Assembly: GCA_021324445.1 (NCBI GenBank)
Contig: JAJPJC010000260.1
Location: forward strand, 1 to 40,447
Length of the DNA: 40,447 nt
Direction of reading: 5' to 3'
Source: Isosphaeraceae bacterium
GTDB lineage: Bacteria; Planctomycetota; Planctomycetia; Isosphaerales; Isosphaeraceae
The first letter of the stretch is position 1; every line of letters starts with the position of its first letter. The translations under genes were made by a program, and so were the position numbers. The notes below the pieces were generated by a model, which saw only the letters and a program-made list of their open reading frames with translations, had not been told where the DNA came from and did not search any database. Of this stretch, positions 17,924 to 27,865 are shown in pieces.

Positions 17924-19489
17924 CTACTTCTTCGGCTTCCCCTCGTTCCAGATCAGTGCGATGTCCGGCGAGCATTGCTGGCGGATGCCATTGTCACTGA
18001 GGATCTCCTCGGTGGCGTCCAGCGCCTCCTTGCGCTTGAAGATGATTGTATAGGTCGCTCGGCCCTGGAAGGTGAATTCGATGTACTCGCCGGTGGCATC
18101 CCGGATCACCTCGACGAGATGCGGGAGATTGCGGATGCGGACGCCGTTGACGGCGGCGACGGCGTCCGCGTAGGGATCCTCGTAGCCCTTGCTGATCTTG
18201 TGCGTGAACATGGGATGGGGGACGATCACGATCCGCTCACCCGGGAAGGCCGGCCGGTCGCCGTAGCGCGTGAACATCGGGTTGCCCTGATACATGATGG
18301 TCAGGAGCCCCGAGCCATCACGGCTGGGTCCCTGGCCGTCGCGGGGGCCACCGGAATACATCATGGTCACGTACTGGATGTAGTTGTCGGTCGCCTCGGT
18401 GAAGGCCAGCGGACCCAGGATGAAATACGAGAGCGGTTTCTCCGATGTGGACGAGAAGAGCCTGGGCTGGGCGGGCTGGACCGGCAGGTCGAGGGTGAGC
18501 TCGCGGCTGTCGCGTATCAGCACCAGCGGCAAGCGACCGTCGCGGGTCTGACGCTGGACCAGGTACTGGAACTTGATCAGGCGGTCCCCCTCGATATGCA
18601 CCATGCCTGCGTTGTCGATGACGTGATCGCCGATCCTGGTGAGGACATCGCCGACCCGGAGCGGATACGACGGATCGGAATGATGAACCTTCCGGACCAG
18701 GATTCCCGTGGTCTTCTTGTCGAGTTTGAGCCGGGCGCGGAGCGTGTCGTTCTCCAGTTTTTGGGTATCGATGTCCAGGACCGGCTTGCCGTCGTAGCGG
18801 CCATCCGGGATGTCCTTGAGGAACAGGTCGATCTCCTCCATGGGGATGATGTAGCCGATGTTGTCCGACTGGTGGAGGCGGCTGAAGACCAGGCCGATCA
18901 ACTGGCCGTCGGCCACGGCCGGCCCGCCGCTGTTGCCCGGGTTGATCGCGGCATCGACCTGGATGCGCAGGCCCTCGGTGCCGAGGTAATAGTCGGCGTA
19001 CTCGATCCGCGAGACGATCCCGCGGGTGATCGACATCTCCGAGCCGCCGGTGGGGAATCCGTAGGTGAAGACGGTCTGCTTCAGGTCGGGAAGCCTGGGG
19101 TTGGTGGGCAGGGCCGGATGGGCGTTGAAGAACGATTCGTCGTCGAGTTTGAGCACCGCCAGGTCGATCCCGGGCGCCCGGGCCACGACGGCGGCGGCCA
19201 GTTTCTCGCTCGATTTGTCGGGCTGGATGAAGACCTGGCTGGCCAGATTGACCATGTGGGCGTTGGTGAGGATCCGCCGGCCCGCGAGGACGACCCCGGA
19301 CCCGGTGGCTTCCTGGGGAGAGCCCTTGCTCCAGGGCCGGAACGGGTCGGGCTGCCGCAGGGTGGAGAGGATCTTGACCACCGACTGCCGCACTTTCGCA
19401 TCGTCCGTCTCCGCCGCCGGCCCGCCGCGCCAGGGGGTGAGGAGCATCACGATTCCCACCGCAATACCGATCCGCGTGTCGCTCTGCAT
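17924..19489 (-). CDS. HtrA/Deg-like trypsin-fold serine protease with PDZ-like domains
   Basis: 521-residue exported protease. It has a short signal-like N-terminus (IGIAVGIVMLL). The trypsin fold shows His in LTNAHMV (H78), Asp in GIDLAVL (D109) and Ser in NPGNSGGP (S187). A PDZ domain follows (about 255-345, LRVGDVLTRIGDHVI), then a second degenerate PDZ-like region (about 410-500, ADAVAAVNGVRIRNLPHLVEVI). The layout resembles plant/bacterial Deg proteases of the Deg9/Deg7 kind more than DegP. A periplasmic quality-control or regulated processing role is likely. ATG 19489 has AGGAGG 8-9 bases upstream. Confidence 0.87.
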   Translation of the reverse strand: MQSDTRIGIAVGIVMLLTPWRGGPAAETDDAKVRQSVVKILSTLRQPDPFRPWSKGSPQEATGSGVVLAGRRILTNAHMVNLASQVFIQPDKSSEKLAAAVVARAPGIDLAVLKLDDESFFNAHPALPTNPRLPDLKQTVFTYGFPTGGSEMSITRGIVSRIEYADYYLGTEGLRIQVDAAINPGNSGGPAVADGQLIGLVFSRLHQSDNIGYIIPMEEIDLFLKDIPDGRYDGKPVLDIDTQKLENDTLRARLKLDKKTTGILVRKVHHSDPSYPLRVGDVLTRIGDHVIDNAGMVHIEGDRLIKFQYLVQRQTRDGRLPLVLIRDSRELTLDLPVQPAQPRLFSSTSEKPLSYFILGPLAFTEATDNYIQYVTMMYSGGPRDGQGPSRDGSGLLTIMYQGNPMFTRYGDRPAFPGERIVIVPHPMFTHKISKGYEDPYADAVAAVNGVRIRNLPHLVEVIRDATGEYIEFTFQGRATYTIIFKRKEALDATEEILSDNGIRQQCSPDIALIWNEGKPKK

Positions 19490-19573
19490 GCCCGATTCCT
19501 CCTCTCCGAGTTGTCAATCCGGGCGCCGGATGGGGCTGGAGCCGGGGAGCTTCACCCGGCCCGAGACGGTACG

Positions 19574-19602
19574 AGTGTAGTCCACGCGGTGAGTGCCGCC
19601 AA
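19574..19602 (-). promoter_or_regulatory. Candidate promoter for the HtrA-like gene
   Basis: On the minus strand TTGGCG (19602-19597), a 17-base spacer and TACACT (19579-19574), 4 of 6 matches each. It lies about 85 bases before ATG 19489. Confidence 0.3.
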
Positions 19603-19639
19603 GAGAGTACCACCATTGGGGGATGGAGGGATTCGGGGT

Positions 19640-21556
19640 TCACGGGCGCGCGGCGGGGGCCGTGGGGGCCAGCGCGGCAGGATGAACCGGGGCGGGACCG
19701 GGCGCCGCGCTGGCGGCGCCGGGCGGCGGTGGCGCCCCGGGTGCCGCTGGTGTTGAGGACGACGGCGGCGTCGTGGCGGCGGCGGCATCGCTCTCGGCCT
19801 GGTTGAGCATGGCCTGGATCAGGGTGGGCGTGCCCAGGGCCAGCAGGAGATCGGCCTGGGCCGTCGTGGCGGCCCAGACGGCGTCCAGCCGGGAGTTCTC
19901 GAGCTGGATCAGCCGCTGCCGCGCCTGCATCAGCCGCGTCAAGTCGGTCTGCCGCAGCTCGAAGAGCCGTTCCAGCGCGGCGACCTCCTTGGCCAGTGCC
20001 TGGGTCAACCCGGACGAGTCCTTGACCAGGTCGGTGGCGGCATTCCACCGCGCCACGGCGGCGCGGACCTGGGCGATGACGCGCTGCTGGGCCTGCTGGA
20101 CTGCCACGATCGCCCGCTGGTGCTCGGCCTGGCGCTGCACCACCAGGGGCTTACCCGTGTTCACGTAAGGCAAGGGAGTGATGAAGACCATGCCGACGTA
20201 CTGGACGCCCGCCTCGTCCATCTCGTATTGCGGCCCGATGATGGGCGTGGGGATCTGGTCTCCCTTGGCCAGCTTGACGGCCGAGCCGGTGCCGGCGACT
20301 TGAGCGTTCAGGGCGTGGATGTCGGGTCGGTTGGCCAGGGCCGTCTGGATCATGGCCTGCTCGTCGACCGGCGGGATGTACGGGGGCAGGGTGAACTCGC
20401 CCAGCGGCTCGATCTCGCCGGCCTCCTCGGGGATACCGATCTGGTTGCGGAGGTCGGCCAGGGCCGTCAGGTAGTCCTGCCGCGCCGCCTTGACCTGCTG
20501 GCGCGTCCCCTGGCTCTCGATCCGCGCCAGCGCGACGTCCGCCGCCGTGACCCCGGCCTGGCTGGCTTCGAGCTGGCGCTGGAGCGTCGACAGCAGCCGG
20601 TCGTTGAAATCGGCCAGTTGCTGGGCCAGGCGGAACCGTTCCCGGCGGTAGGCCGCCGTCTGGAAGAAGCGGTAGGTCTGGACCAGCGCGGTCAGCTCGG
20701 CCTGCAAGACGGTCCAGCGCTGCTGGTCATAGGCGGCCTGGGCGATGTGGTAGCGGTGCTCGGTCTGGTGCCCCAGCTCGACCGGCTGGCGCAGCGAGAT
20801 ATAGATCAAATCCTGGCCGAAGTGGTAGTAGCCGCCGTGGTGTCCGCCCTTGCTGGTGGTCGTCGATGGGATCGCCTCGGTGGGTGGGATCAGGGTGATC
20901 GGCCGGTAGTCGATCCAGAGGGTGGGGTTGAGCGTGGTCGGGAAATGGCGGGCGACCTCGACGGCCTCGGCGGAGGCTGCCAGCGGGTTGCCCTGTCGCA
21001 TCGTGACCAGGTCGGGGTTGCTGGTCAAGGCACCGTAGAGGGCCGCCTGGAGCGCGATCGACTGGCCGCCCAGCAAGGCGGAGTCGGCCAAGGGGGGCGG
21101 GGGCGGGCCCGGGACCGGCATGGCGGCGGCGCCGGGCAGCGCGGACGGGGGCTGGTCCGGCCCGCCGGCCTGGGTCCGCCGCAGCGCCGCGTCCCCGGCC
21201 GGCCGCCGCACGGCCGCGCCGGCGGCCGGTGTCGCGGCCGGCGGCCGACTCGTGCTCGGGGGGACGGTCCAGCCGCGTCCGATGTCGCTGAAGAGGGTCG
21301 GGGATGGAGGAGATGAGGCGATGAGTCGAGGCCCCAGGTTGGGCATGGCCGCCGGCAGTCGGGCCGGGCCGGCCGGGGCCGGTTTGGCGCTCCTACTCAC
21401 AGGACTGCGGATGCCCCCGAACGACGCCGAAGCGGCCGCGCGCCGCCCCGCGACCGCGGTGCTCGGGTCGGAGGCAACGGGCTCCTCACCGCGGGCGTTC
21501 CCTCCGGCCAGGAGCCCCACAATCGGGATCAACACAGTGTGTGCGCCGCGCATCAT
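19640..21556 (-). CDS. TolC-family outer membrane efflux protein
   Basis: Outer-membrane channel component of a tripartite efflux pump. About 638 residues from ATG 21556 (in-frame GTG at 21574 is possible). A signal peptide (TVLIPIVGLLAGGNARG) comes first. A Pro/Ala-rich, poorly conserved stretch of about 160 residues follows. The two OEP repeats then come with long helical hairpins (for example QRQLEASQAGVTAADVALAR and QAQQRVIAQVRAAVARWNAA). A Pro/Ala-rich tail ends the protein. It is longer than classical TolC (about 470 mature residues) because of the Pro-rich ends. It is divergent from the adaptor gene at 21774, and the two probably share a control region. Confidence 0.88.
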   Translation of the reverse strand: MMRGAHTVLIPIVGLLAGGNARGEEPVASDPSTAVAGRRAAASASFGGIRSPVSRSAKPAPAGPARLPAAMPNLGPRLIASSPPSPTLFSDIGRGWTVPPSTSRPPAATPAAGAAVRRPAGDAALRRTQAGGPDQPPSALPGAAAMPVPGPPPPPLADSALLGGQSIALQAALYGALTSNPDLVTMRQGNPLAASAEAVEVARHFPTTLNPTLWIDYRPITLIPPTEAIPSTTTSKGGHHGGYYHFGQDLIYISLRQPVELGHQTEHRYHIAQAAYDQQRWTVLQAELTALVQTYRFFQTAAYRRERFRLAQQLADFNDRLLSTLQRQLEASQAGVTAADVALARIESQGTRQQVKAARQDYLTALADLRNQIGIPEEAGEIEPLGEFTLPPYIPPVDEQAMIQTALANRPDIHALNAQVAGTGSAVKLAKGDQIPTPIIGPQYEMDEAGVQYVGMVFITPLPYVNTGKPLVVQRQAEHQRAIVAVQQAQQRVIAQVRAAVARWNAATDLVKDSSGLTQALAKEVAALERLFELRQTDLTRLMQARQRLIQLENSRLDAVWAATTAQADLLLALGTPTLIQAMLNQAESDAAAATTPPSSSTPAAPGAPPPPGAASAAPGPAPVHPAALAPTAPAARP

Positions 21557-21577
21557 GCCACTCGCATCCTGCACGTG

Positions 21578-21631
21578 GGTCAGGCTTTAGCCTGACAAGC
21601 AATCCGAATTCTGTCAGGTTCAAGCCTGACC
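21578..21631. repeat. Two tandem small hairpins forming an inverted repeat
   Basis: Left arm 21578-21597 and right arm 21612-21631 match at 18 of 20 positions in inverted orientation. Each arm is itself a palindrome (GTCAGGCT-TT-AGCCTGAC on the left). It lies in the divergent tolC/adaptor control region, directly upstream of tolC. Confidence 0.75.
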
Positions 21632-21773
21632 GACTGCTTCCTGCAACCGATACGCTCCCTTTTCCCCAAACAACCAGTCTTTCCGGTTTATCGTCAGATC
21701 GCGCTGGCTTTCTCCAACCGGTTTGGGATAAATTCGTGGAAAGGGTCACCACGACACCAGGGAACGTTGAGAT

Positions 21774-23096
21774 ATGATTGCGAATCAATGGCAGGCGCAC
21801 CGGGGCACGGCAGCGGCGGGTCCGAGGGGGGGCGCGGGCTGGGACCCGGCGCGCGGCCTGCGGCGGGCGGTCGTGCCGGCGCTGGGGCTGGCCCTGGCCT
21901 TGGGGCTGGAGTCGGGGTGCCAGCCCGCCGCATCCAAGACCGCGCCCGCGTCGGCCAAGCCGGCGGGCCCGTCGAAGGTGACCGGCGGGGTCAAGGAGTC
22001 GGATCTGGCCAAGCTGGAGCTGACCGAGCAGGCGGAGCAGCGGGACGGGATCCTCACCGTCGAGGTCAAGCGCCAGCGGGTGCCGCGTGCGGTCAGCTAT
22101 CCGGGCGACGTGATGGTCCCGCCCGACCGGCTGCTCAGCGTGGCGTCGCCCTTCCTGGGGACGGTCGAGGCCCCGCCGGGCGGCTCGGTCCCCCGCGCGG
22201 GGACCCAGGTCCAACAGGGACAGCCGATCTTCGTCGTCAAGCCGATCCTCTCCCCCGAGGCCAGGGCGACCCTGGCCCCGCTGCTCAAGGAGGCCGACGG
22301 GCAGGTCAAGGCGGCCCAGGAGCAGCTCAAGATCATGCAGACCGCGCTGGACCGGGCCGAGAACGCGGTCCATAAAGAGAAGCTCTTGCCCGAGGCCGCG
22401 CTGATCGACGCCAAGGCGAATTACGAGGTGGCCCAGACGACCCTGCGGAATGCCGAGGAACGGCGCAACGAGATCCGCAGTATCGCGGGGGATCCCAACG
22501 CGGGCAGCGGCATGACCACGCTCACGTTCCGGGCCCCGGTCAAGGGCGTGCTCCAGGCGCTGCAGGCGCAGGTGGGTCAGCCGGTGCCGGCCGGCGCGGT
22601 GCTGTTCACCGTGGCCGAGCTGGACCCGATCTGGATCAAGGTGCCGGTCTACGTCGGCGACCTGGAGCGGCTGGCGACCGACAAGCCGGCGGGCATCGGC
22701 AGCCTGGCGGCACCCCCTGGCGTGGATGTCAAGCTCGCCCAGCCCGTCCCCGCCCCCCCGGCCGGCGACCCCGTGGCCATGACCGTCTTCCTCTACTACG
22801 AGGTCGAGAACCGCGACCACGCCTTCCGGCCCGGCCAGCGCGTCGGCGTCACACTTCCCCTGCGCGGCGACGAGACCAGCCTGGTCGTGCCTCGCTCCGC
22901 CTTGATCCGCGACGCCCTGGGCGGCACCTGGGTCTATGAAAACATCGCGCCCCAGACCTACACCCGCCGCCGTGTCTTCGTCGACCGCGTCGTCGGCGAC
23001 CTGGCGGCGCTGATCAGCGGACCCAAGGCCGGTGCCAAGGTCGTCAGCCAGGGCGCGGCCGAGTTGTACGGCGCCGAGTTCGGCGGGCAAAAATGA
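21774..23096 (+). CDS. RND efflux periplasmic adaptor (HlyD/CusB-like membrane fusion protein)
   Basis: 440-residue adaptor linking the inner-membrane RND pump to the TolC channel. An N-terminal hydrophobic stretch ends LALGLESGC, a near-lipobox with the Glu at -3 atypical. The core shows the first lipoyl half (LSVASPFLGTVEAP), a coiled-coil hairpin (about residues 160-235), the second lipoyl half (TLTFRAPVKGVLQAL) and a beta-barrel domain (IWIKVPVYVGDLERL). A membrane-proximal domain (TSLVVPRSALIRD, GGTWVYE) closes it. ATG 21774 follows AGGGAA. It is separated from its pump by a Uma2 gene and a broken gene. Confidence 0.9.
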   Translation: MIANQWQAHRGTAAAGPRGGAGWDPARGLRRAVVPALGLALALGLESGCQPAASKTAPASAKPAGPSKVTGGVKESDLAKLELTEQAEQRDGILTVEVKRQRVPRAVSYPGDVMVPPDRLLSVASPFLGTVEAPPGGSVPRAGTQVQQGQPIFVVKPILSPEARATLAPLLKEADGQVKAAQEQLKIMQTALDRAENAVHKEKLLPEAALIDAKANYEVAQTTLRNAEERRNEIRSIAGDPNAGSGMTTLTFRAPVKGVLQALQAQVGQPVPAGAVLFTVAELDPIWIKVPVYVGDLERLATDKPAGIGSLAAPPGVDVKLAQPVPAPPAGDPVAMTVFLYYEVENRDHAFRPGQRVGVTLPLRGDETSLVVPRSALIRDALGGTWVYENIAPQTYTRRRVFVDRVVGDLAALISGPKAGAKVVSQGAAELYGAEFGGQK

Positions 23097-23101
23097 CAGG
23101 A

Positions 23102-23152
23102 GCGTTCGATGTTCGGTGAAGACCCCCGACATCGAACGCATTCCCCGAACAC
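23102..23152. repeat. Hairpin and partial copy of the 33396-33604 repeat element
   Basis: 23102-23138 is an inverted repeat (GCGTTCGATGT against ACATCGAACGC). The reverse complement of 23120-23152 matches 33396-33428 at 28 of 33 positions, so this is a second, partial copy of the same element family. It lies between the adaptor and Uma2 genes. Confidence 0.65.
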
Positions 23153-23167
23153 CGGAGTGCAACGACC

Positions 23168-23908
23168 ATGTCCATCACGACCGCGACCGTCGCGCCAGTC
23201 ACGCCGACGGCTCCCGATCCCACGGCACCCTCGCTGGGCTCTCCGACCGGCCGGCCCCGAGCCAGGGCCCTGATCCCGGAGCAGCGGGTTGTCCTCCGCG
23301 GGATCGGCTGGGACGGGTTCGAGACGATCCTTCGGGTGATCGGCGATCAGCCTGGCGTTCGACTCAGTTATGACCGAGGAGACCTCGAATTCATGTCGCC
23401 ATCAGTTGACCATGAAGTCTTCAAGAAGCGATTCGGCCGCATGATCGAGACCTTGACCATGGAGCTCGACATCCCCTGCGAGGGTGCGGGCTCGACGACC
23501 TGGAAAAAGCAGCTCGAGGACAAGGGCCTCGAGGCCGACGAGTGCTACTACCTTGCCAACTCCGTGCGTGTGGCTGGCCGGCGCAAGATCGACCTGAATG
23601 TTGATCCGCCCCCGGACCTGGCCATTGAGGTCGAGATCAGCCGCAGCGCACTCGATCGCATGGCCATCTACGCCGCGTTGCGGGTCCCCGAGGTCTGGCG
23701 CTTCGATGGCGAGACGCTCATCGTTGAGGTGCTCCAGGACGATGGGACCTATGCGCCTCAGCCGACCAGCCCGAGCCTTCCCTTCCTGCCTCTGGATCGC
23801 TTGGTCGACTGGCTTTACGCGGCCGACTCGGCGAGCCAGACCACCTGGATCCGCCAGTTCCGCGCCTGGGTGCTCGCCGAGCTGGCGCCGCGACGTGAGC
23901 AGGGTTGA
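23168..23908 (+). CDS. Uma2 family (DUF820) protein inside the efflux locus
   Basis: 246-residue Uma2-like PD-(D/E)XK-fold protein. A Pro/Thr-rich N-terminus of about 30 residues is followed by VRLSYDRGDLEFMSPS, PDLAIEVEIS (acidic strand) and MAIYAALRVPEVWRF (helix-strand). Where most family members have a conserved Lys in the helix (K-x3-Y), this one reads ALDRMAIYAAL, with Arg-Met there, so catalysis may be weakened. It follows the adaptor by 71 bases containing a repeat element. Its relation to efflux is not evident; insertion into the operon is likely. Confidence 0.85.
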   Translation: MSITTATVAPVTPTAPDPTAPSLGSPTGRPRARALIPEQRVVLRGIGWDGFETILRVIGDQPGVRLSYDRGDLEFMSPSVDHEVFKKRFGRMIETLTMELDIPCEGAGSTTWKKQLEDKGLEADECYYLANSVRVAGRRKIDLNVDPPPDLAIEVEISRSALDRMAIYAALRVPEVWRFDGETLIVEVLQDDGTYAPQPTSPSLPFLPLDRLVDWLYAADSASQTTWIRQFRAWVLAELAPRREQG

Positions 23909-23982
23909 AGCCTCGAGTAGGACCCCATGAGATGAATGGGACTGGGACGAGATCTCATCACAGGCAGGAGATTGAGCGGAGC

Positions 23983-24616
23983 ATGGCAGGTCCGGAAACC
24001 CGATTCCGTGCCAAGACATGGATCTTCCGAGCGCGGGTGATCGGCCTCGGTTTTTTCACCCTCTTCGGAATGATCTACGGGCCCTTATTCCTCACGGGTG
24101 CAATGAAGGACGCGATGGGACGGCCGGCGCGGGGGGCCGGGATTGGGATCACCGCGGTGACCCTGGGCTTCTTCCTCCCTGCGTTCGCCATCGCATTCTT
24201 CAATCTAGGGGTGAGGCGGCCACCGCTGGTTCGGATTTGTCGTGAGGGCATCGAGGCACGGCTGATCGGTGGGACAAGCCTCGATGGCGTACCCTCGGTG
24301 CCTGGATTGGTGCGGTTCTACTGGGGATTGCTCTCCACCCAATCCTTTTCGGAATCGCGCCCTGCGTACCTTCTGGTCCGATGTTCGAGGCGCGGAGGTT
24401 GCGGGCTTGCCCGCGATTCGCGTCCTGGCCATTGACGGGACCTTCCGGGAGATCCCGGATGGTCTGCTGGCCTGGACCGAACCGGTCACGCACCGAATCG
24501 TGTTCCGGCAGGTGGACTTCGAGAGACCGCTCCAGGACGTCGCGAATGCGATCACTTATTACTTTTCGAAGCCGTCGATTCGTGATGCCCTCCCGAGCTG
24601 GTCGGAATCGAGATGA
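23983..24616 (+). pseudogene. Frameshifted small membrane protein of unknown function
   Basis: ATG 23983 opens a frame with two membrane segments (VIGLGFFTLFGMIYGPLFL and ITAVTLGFFLPAFAIAFF) and a cytoplasmic domain. That frame drifts into an unconvincing tail ending at 24435. The natural continuation (ALRTFWSDVRGAEVAGLPAIRVLAIDG) is one frame over and runs to the stop at 24616. Deleting one T of the TTTT run at 24346-24349 would join the halves as QSFRNRALRTFW. So this is one gene of about 210 residues broken by a +1 insertion, or a sequencing error in a T run. It lies between the Uma2 gene and the pump. Confidence 0.65.
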
Positions 24617-24658
24617 AGCGCTCTTTTTCGAACTCGTGATTGTTGGTGGAATCGTCTC

Positions 24659-27600
24659 ATGATGAACTGGATCGTCTCCACGTCGTTGCGGCTACGGGTG
24701 ATGGTGCTGGCGCTGGCGGTCGTGCTCATGATCGTCGGCATCCAGAAGGCGCGGCATGCGCCGCTGGATGTGTTCCCCGAGTTCGCTCCTCCCTTGATCG
24801 AGATCCAGACCGAGGCGCCCGGGCTGTCGACCGAGGAGGTCGAGAGCTTGATCAGCGTGCCGCTGGAGAACGCGCTCAACGGCACGATCGGACTGAAGAC
24901 GATCCGGTCGAAGTCGGTGCTGGGACTCTCCAGCGTCGTGCTGATCCTCAAGGAGGGGACCGACCTGATGTCGGCGCGCCAGGTGGTGCAGGAGCGGCTG
25001 GCCGTCGAGGCGTCCCGGCTGCCGACGGTGGCGATGAAGCCGGTGATCCTCTCGCCGCTGTCCTCGACCAGCCGGCTGCTCAAGATCGGCGTCTCGTCCA
25101 AGACCCTCTCGCAGATGGACCTGACCCTGCTGGCGAAGTGGACGATCCGGCCGCGGCTGATGGCCATCCCAGGCGTGGCGAACGTGGCGATCTGGGGCCA
25201 GCGCGACAAGCAATACCAGGTGCTGGTCGACCCGGAGCGGCTCCGGCTCAACGGCGTGACGGTGGACACGATCGTCAAGGCGGTGACCGATGCGTCGGCC
25301 TACGCCGGCGGCGGGTTCGAGGACATGCCCAACCAGCGGATCGCGGTCCGGCTGATCCCGGCCATCGAGGAGCCTGAGGAGCTGGCCAAGATCACGGTCG
25401 CCTTCCGCAACGGGGCACCCCTGCGGCTGGGGGACGTCGCCGAGGTCAAGATCGGCTTCCCGCCGCCGATCGGCGATGCCGTGATCAACGACGGCGAGGG
25501 GCTGCTGCTGATCGTCGAGAAGCAGCCGACCGGCAACACGCTGCAAGTGACCCACGAGGTCGAGCAGGCCATCGAGGCGCTCAAGCCGGGCCTCAAGGGG
25601 GTCGACATCGATCCGACCATCTTCCGTCCGGCGGGCTTCATCGAGCGGTCGCTGGAGAACCTCAAGGAGGCGATGCTCGTCGGCTGCGCGCTGGTGATCA
25701 TCATCCTGGTGACGTTCCTCTTCGACTGGCGCACCGCCGCGATCAGCCTGACGGCGATTCCCCTGTCGCTGGTTGCCGCGACCTTGGTGCTGACGGCGAT
25801 GGGCGCGACCTTGAACACCATGGTGATCGCCGGCCTGGTGATCGCGATGGGGGAAGTGGTCGACGACGCCATCATTGACGTGGAGAACATCGTGCGGCGG
25901 CTGCGGCTGAACCGCGCCTCGCCCCGGCCCCGCTCGGCGTTCCGGGTCGTGCTGGACGCCTCGCTGGAAGTGCGCAGCGCCGTGGTCTATGCCAGCCTGA
26001 TCGTGATCCTGGTGTTCGTGCCGGTCTTCTTCCTCGAGGGGCTCTCCGGCTCGTTCTTCCGGCCGCTGGCGTTGGCCTACGTGCTGGCCATCGTGGCCTC
26101 GCTGCTGGTGGCGCTGACGGTCACGCCCGCGCTGTCGCTGTTGCTCCTGACCGGGGCGTCGGAGCGGCGGCGCGAGTCGCCGCTGGTGCGGATCCTCAAG
26201 GGCATCTACCGCGCGATCCTGCCGCCGTTGGCGCGGCGGCCCGGATGGGCCATGCTCCTCCTGATCGTGGCCTTCATCGCCACCGGCTGGGGCGTCTACG
26301 GCCTGGGCGAGGAATTCCTCCCCGACTTCCAGGAGAACGACTTCCTCATGCACTGGCTCGAGAAGCCGGGGAGCTCGCTGGAAGCCATGCGGCGGATCAC
26401 GGTCAACGTCAGCAAGGAGCTGCGTTCTGTGCCGGGCGTGCGCAACTTCGGCTCGCACATCGGCCGGGCGGAGGTCGCCGACGAGGTCGTCGGCCCGAAC
26501 TTCACCGAGCTCTGGATCAGCGTCGACCCCAAGGCCGACCTCCCCGGGACCAAGAAGAAGGTCGAGGAGGTCGTCACCGGCTACCCGGGGCTATATAAGG
26601 ACGTGCAGACATATCTCAAGGAGCGGATCAAGGAGGTGTTGACCGGTGCGGGGGCCACCGTGGTGGTCCGGCTCTTCGGTCCGGACATGGACGTGCTCCG
26701 GGCCAAGGCCCAGGAGGTGGCCAAGGTGATGGAGCCGATCCCGGGGGTGTCGGACCTGAAGGTCGACCCGCAGCTCCTGGTGCCGCAACTGGACGTGCGG
26801 CTGCGGCCGGAGGCCTCGGCGCGGCTGGGCCTGACCGCCGGCGACGTCCGCCGCGCGGTGACCACGCTGGTCAAGGGCCAGAAGGTCGGCGAGCTGTACC
26901 GGGACCAGAAGATCCTCGACGTGTTCGTCTGGGGGACCGAGAATGTCCGCGACGACGTGTCCAAGCTGAGCACCCTGCCGATCGAGACCCCCTTGACCGC
27001 CGCGGGCCCGGGAGGCACCCACGTGCCCCTGTCCGACGTCGCCGAGCTGGTCCTGGTGCCGGCCGCCAACGAGATCAAGCGCGAGGGAGCCTCACGGAAG
27101 ATCGACGTCACCTGCAACGTGTCGGGCCGCGACCTGGGGAGCGTGGCGCGCGAGGTCCAGGAGCGGGTGTTGAAGCTGGATTTCCCCCGCGAGTACCACC
27201 CCGAGTTCCTGGGCGAGTACGCCGCGCGCGAGGAATCGCGGCGGCGGTTGATGGCGCTGGCGGGCCTGTCGCTGCTGGGCATCCTCCTGATCATCCACGC
27301 CGATTTCCGCTCGCTGCGGCTGACCGCGCTGGTCGCCCTGACCTTGCCCTTTGCCCTGATCGGCGGGGTGGTCGGCGCCATCCTGGGCGGCGGCGTGCTC
27401 TCGCTGGGCTCGCTGGTGGGCTTCGTGACCGTGCTGGGGATCGCCGCCCGCAACGGCATCATGCTGGTCAGCCATTACCGCCACCTGGAGCTCCAGGAGG
27501 GTGAGCCGTTCGGATTGAACCTGGTGATCCGCGGCTCGGAGGAGCGGCTGGCGCCGATCCTGATGACCGCCCTGGCGACCGGGCTGGCGCTGGTCCCGCT

Positions 27601-27850
27601 GGCCTGGGCCGGCAACAAGCCGGGTCACGAGATCGAGCACCCGATGGCGATTGTCATCCTGGGCGGGTTGGTCACCTCGACGGTCTTGAACCTGGGGCTG
27701 ATGCCGGCCTTGTACCTGGCCTTCGGCCGGGCCGGCGGCAGGCCCGAGGACGAGGAGGAGGAAGCGGCGGCCGGCCGTCGGGAGGAGGATTGGGCGCGCG
27801 GGGCAGCGGCCCCCGCTCCCCTGCCGGTGCATGCCAATCCCGGGGGGTGA
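24659..27850 (+). CDS. RND efflux permease, heavy-metal (CzcA/CusA-like) type
   Basis: 1063-residue proton-driven inner-membrane pump, the usual length for RND. TM1 is near residues 11-28, followed by the porter-domain opening PLDVFPEF and [12 protein letters not shown] as in CzcA. The central TM block has [13 protein letters not shown] (residues 398-410; acidic pair D402/D403 for proton relay). The second half repeats the layout with [12 protein letters not shown], a second porter domain and five more TM helices. The overall pattern favours the HME (metal) branch over multidrug HAE, but the metal is not predictable. Tail is Glu/Arg-rich. ATG 24659 follows GGTGGA. Partners are the adaptor at 21774 and TolC at 21556. 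Confidence 0.93.
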   Translation: MMNWIVSTSLRLRVMVLALAVVLMIVGIQKARHAPLDVFPEFAPPLIEIQTEAPGLSTEEVESLISVPLENALNGTIGLKTIRSKSVLGLSSVVLILKEGTDLMSARQVVQERLAVEASRLPTVAMKPVILSPLSSTSRLLKIGVSSKTLSQMDLTLLAKWTIRPRLMAIPGVANVAIWGQRDKQYQVLVDPERLRLNGVTVDTIVKAVTDASAYAGGGFEDMPNQRIAVRLIPAIEEPEELAKITVAFRNGAPLRLGDVAEVKIGFPPPIGDAVINDGEGLLLIVEKQPTGNTLQVTHEVEQAIEALKPGLKGVDIDPTIFRPAGFIERSLENLKEAMLVGCALVIIILVTFLFDWRTAAISLTAIPLSLVAATLVLTAMGATLNTMVIAGLVIAMGEVVDDAIIDVENIVRRLRLNRASPRPRSAFRVVLDASLEVRSAVVYASLIVILVFVPVFFLEGLSGSFFRPLALAYVLAIVASLLVALTVTPALSLLLLTGASERRRESPLVRILKGIYRAILPPLARRPGWAMLLLIVAFIATGWGVYGLGEEFLPDFQENDFLMHWLEKPGSSLEAMRRITVNVSKELRSVPGVRNFGSHIGRAEVADEVVGPNFTELWISVDPKADLPGTKKKVEEVVTGYPGLYKDVQTYLKERIKEVLTGAGATVVVRLFGPDMDVLRAKAQEVAKVMEPIPGVSDLKVDPQLLVPQLDVRLRPEASARLGLTAGDVRRAVTTLVKGQKVGELYRDQKILDVFVWGTENVRDDVSKLSTLPIETPLTAAGPGGTHVPLSDVAELVLVPAANEIKREGASRKIDVTCNVSGRDLGSVAREVQERVLKLDFPREYHPEFLGEYAAREESRRRLMALAGLSLLGILLIIHADFRSLRLTALVALTLPFALIGGVVGAILGGGVLSLGSLVGFVTVLGIAARNGIMLVSHYRHLELQEGEPFGLNLVIRGSEERLAPILMTALATGLALVPLAWAGNKPGHEIEHPMAIVILGGLVTSTVLNLGLMPALYLAFGRAGGRPEDEEEEAAAGRREEDWARGAAAPAPLPVHANPGG

Positions 27851-27865
27851 TCGCCGCTTCGCTGG

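Noticed and set aside
17867..19756. 629-codon plus-strand ORF and 576-codon minus-strand alternative
   Set aside because: Both overlap the HtrA-like protease, whose catalytic triad is readable in its own frame; these are composition shadows.
24692..26458. 588-codon minus-strand ORF
   Set aside because: Antisense shadow of the RND permease, with His/Gln/Arg-rich low-complexity translation.
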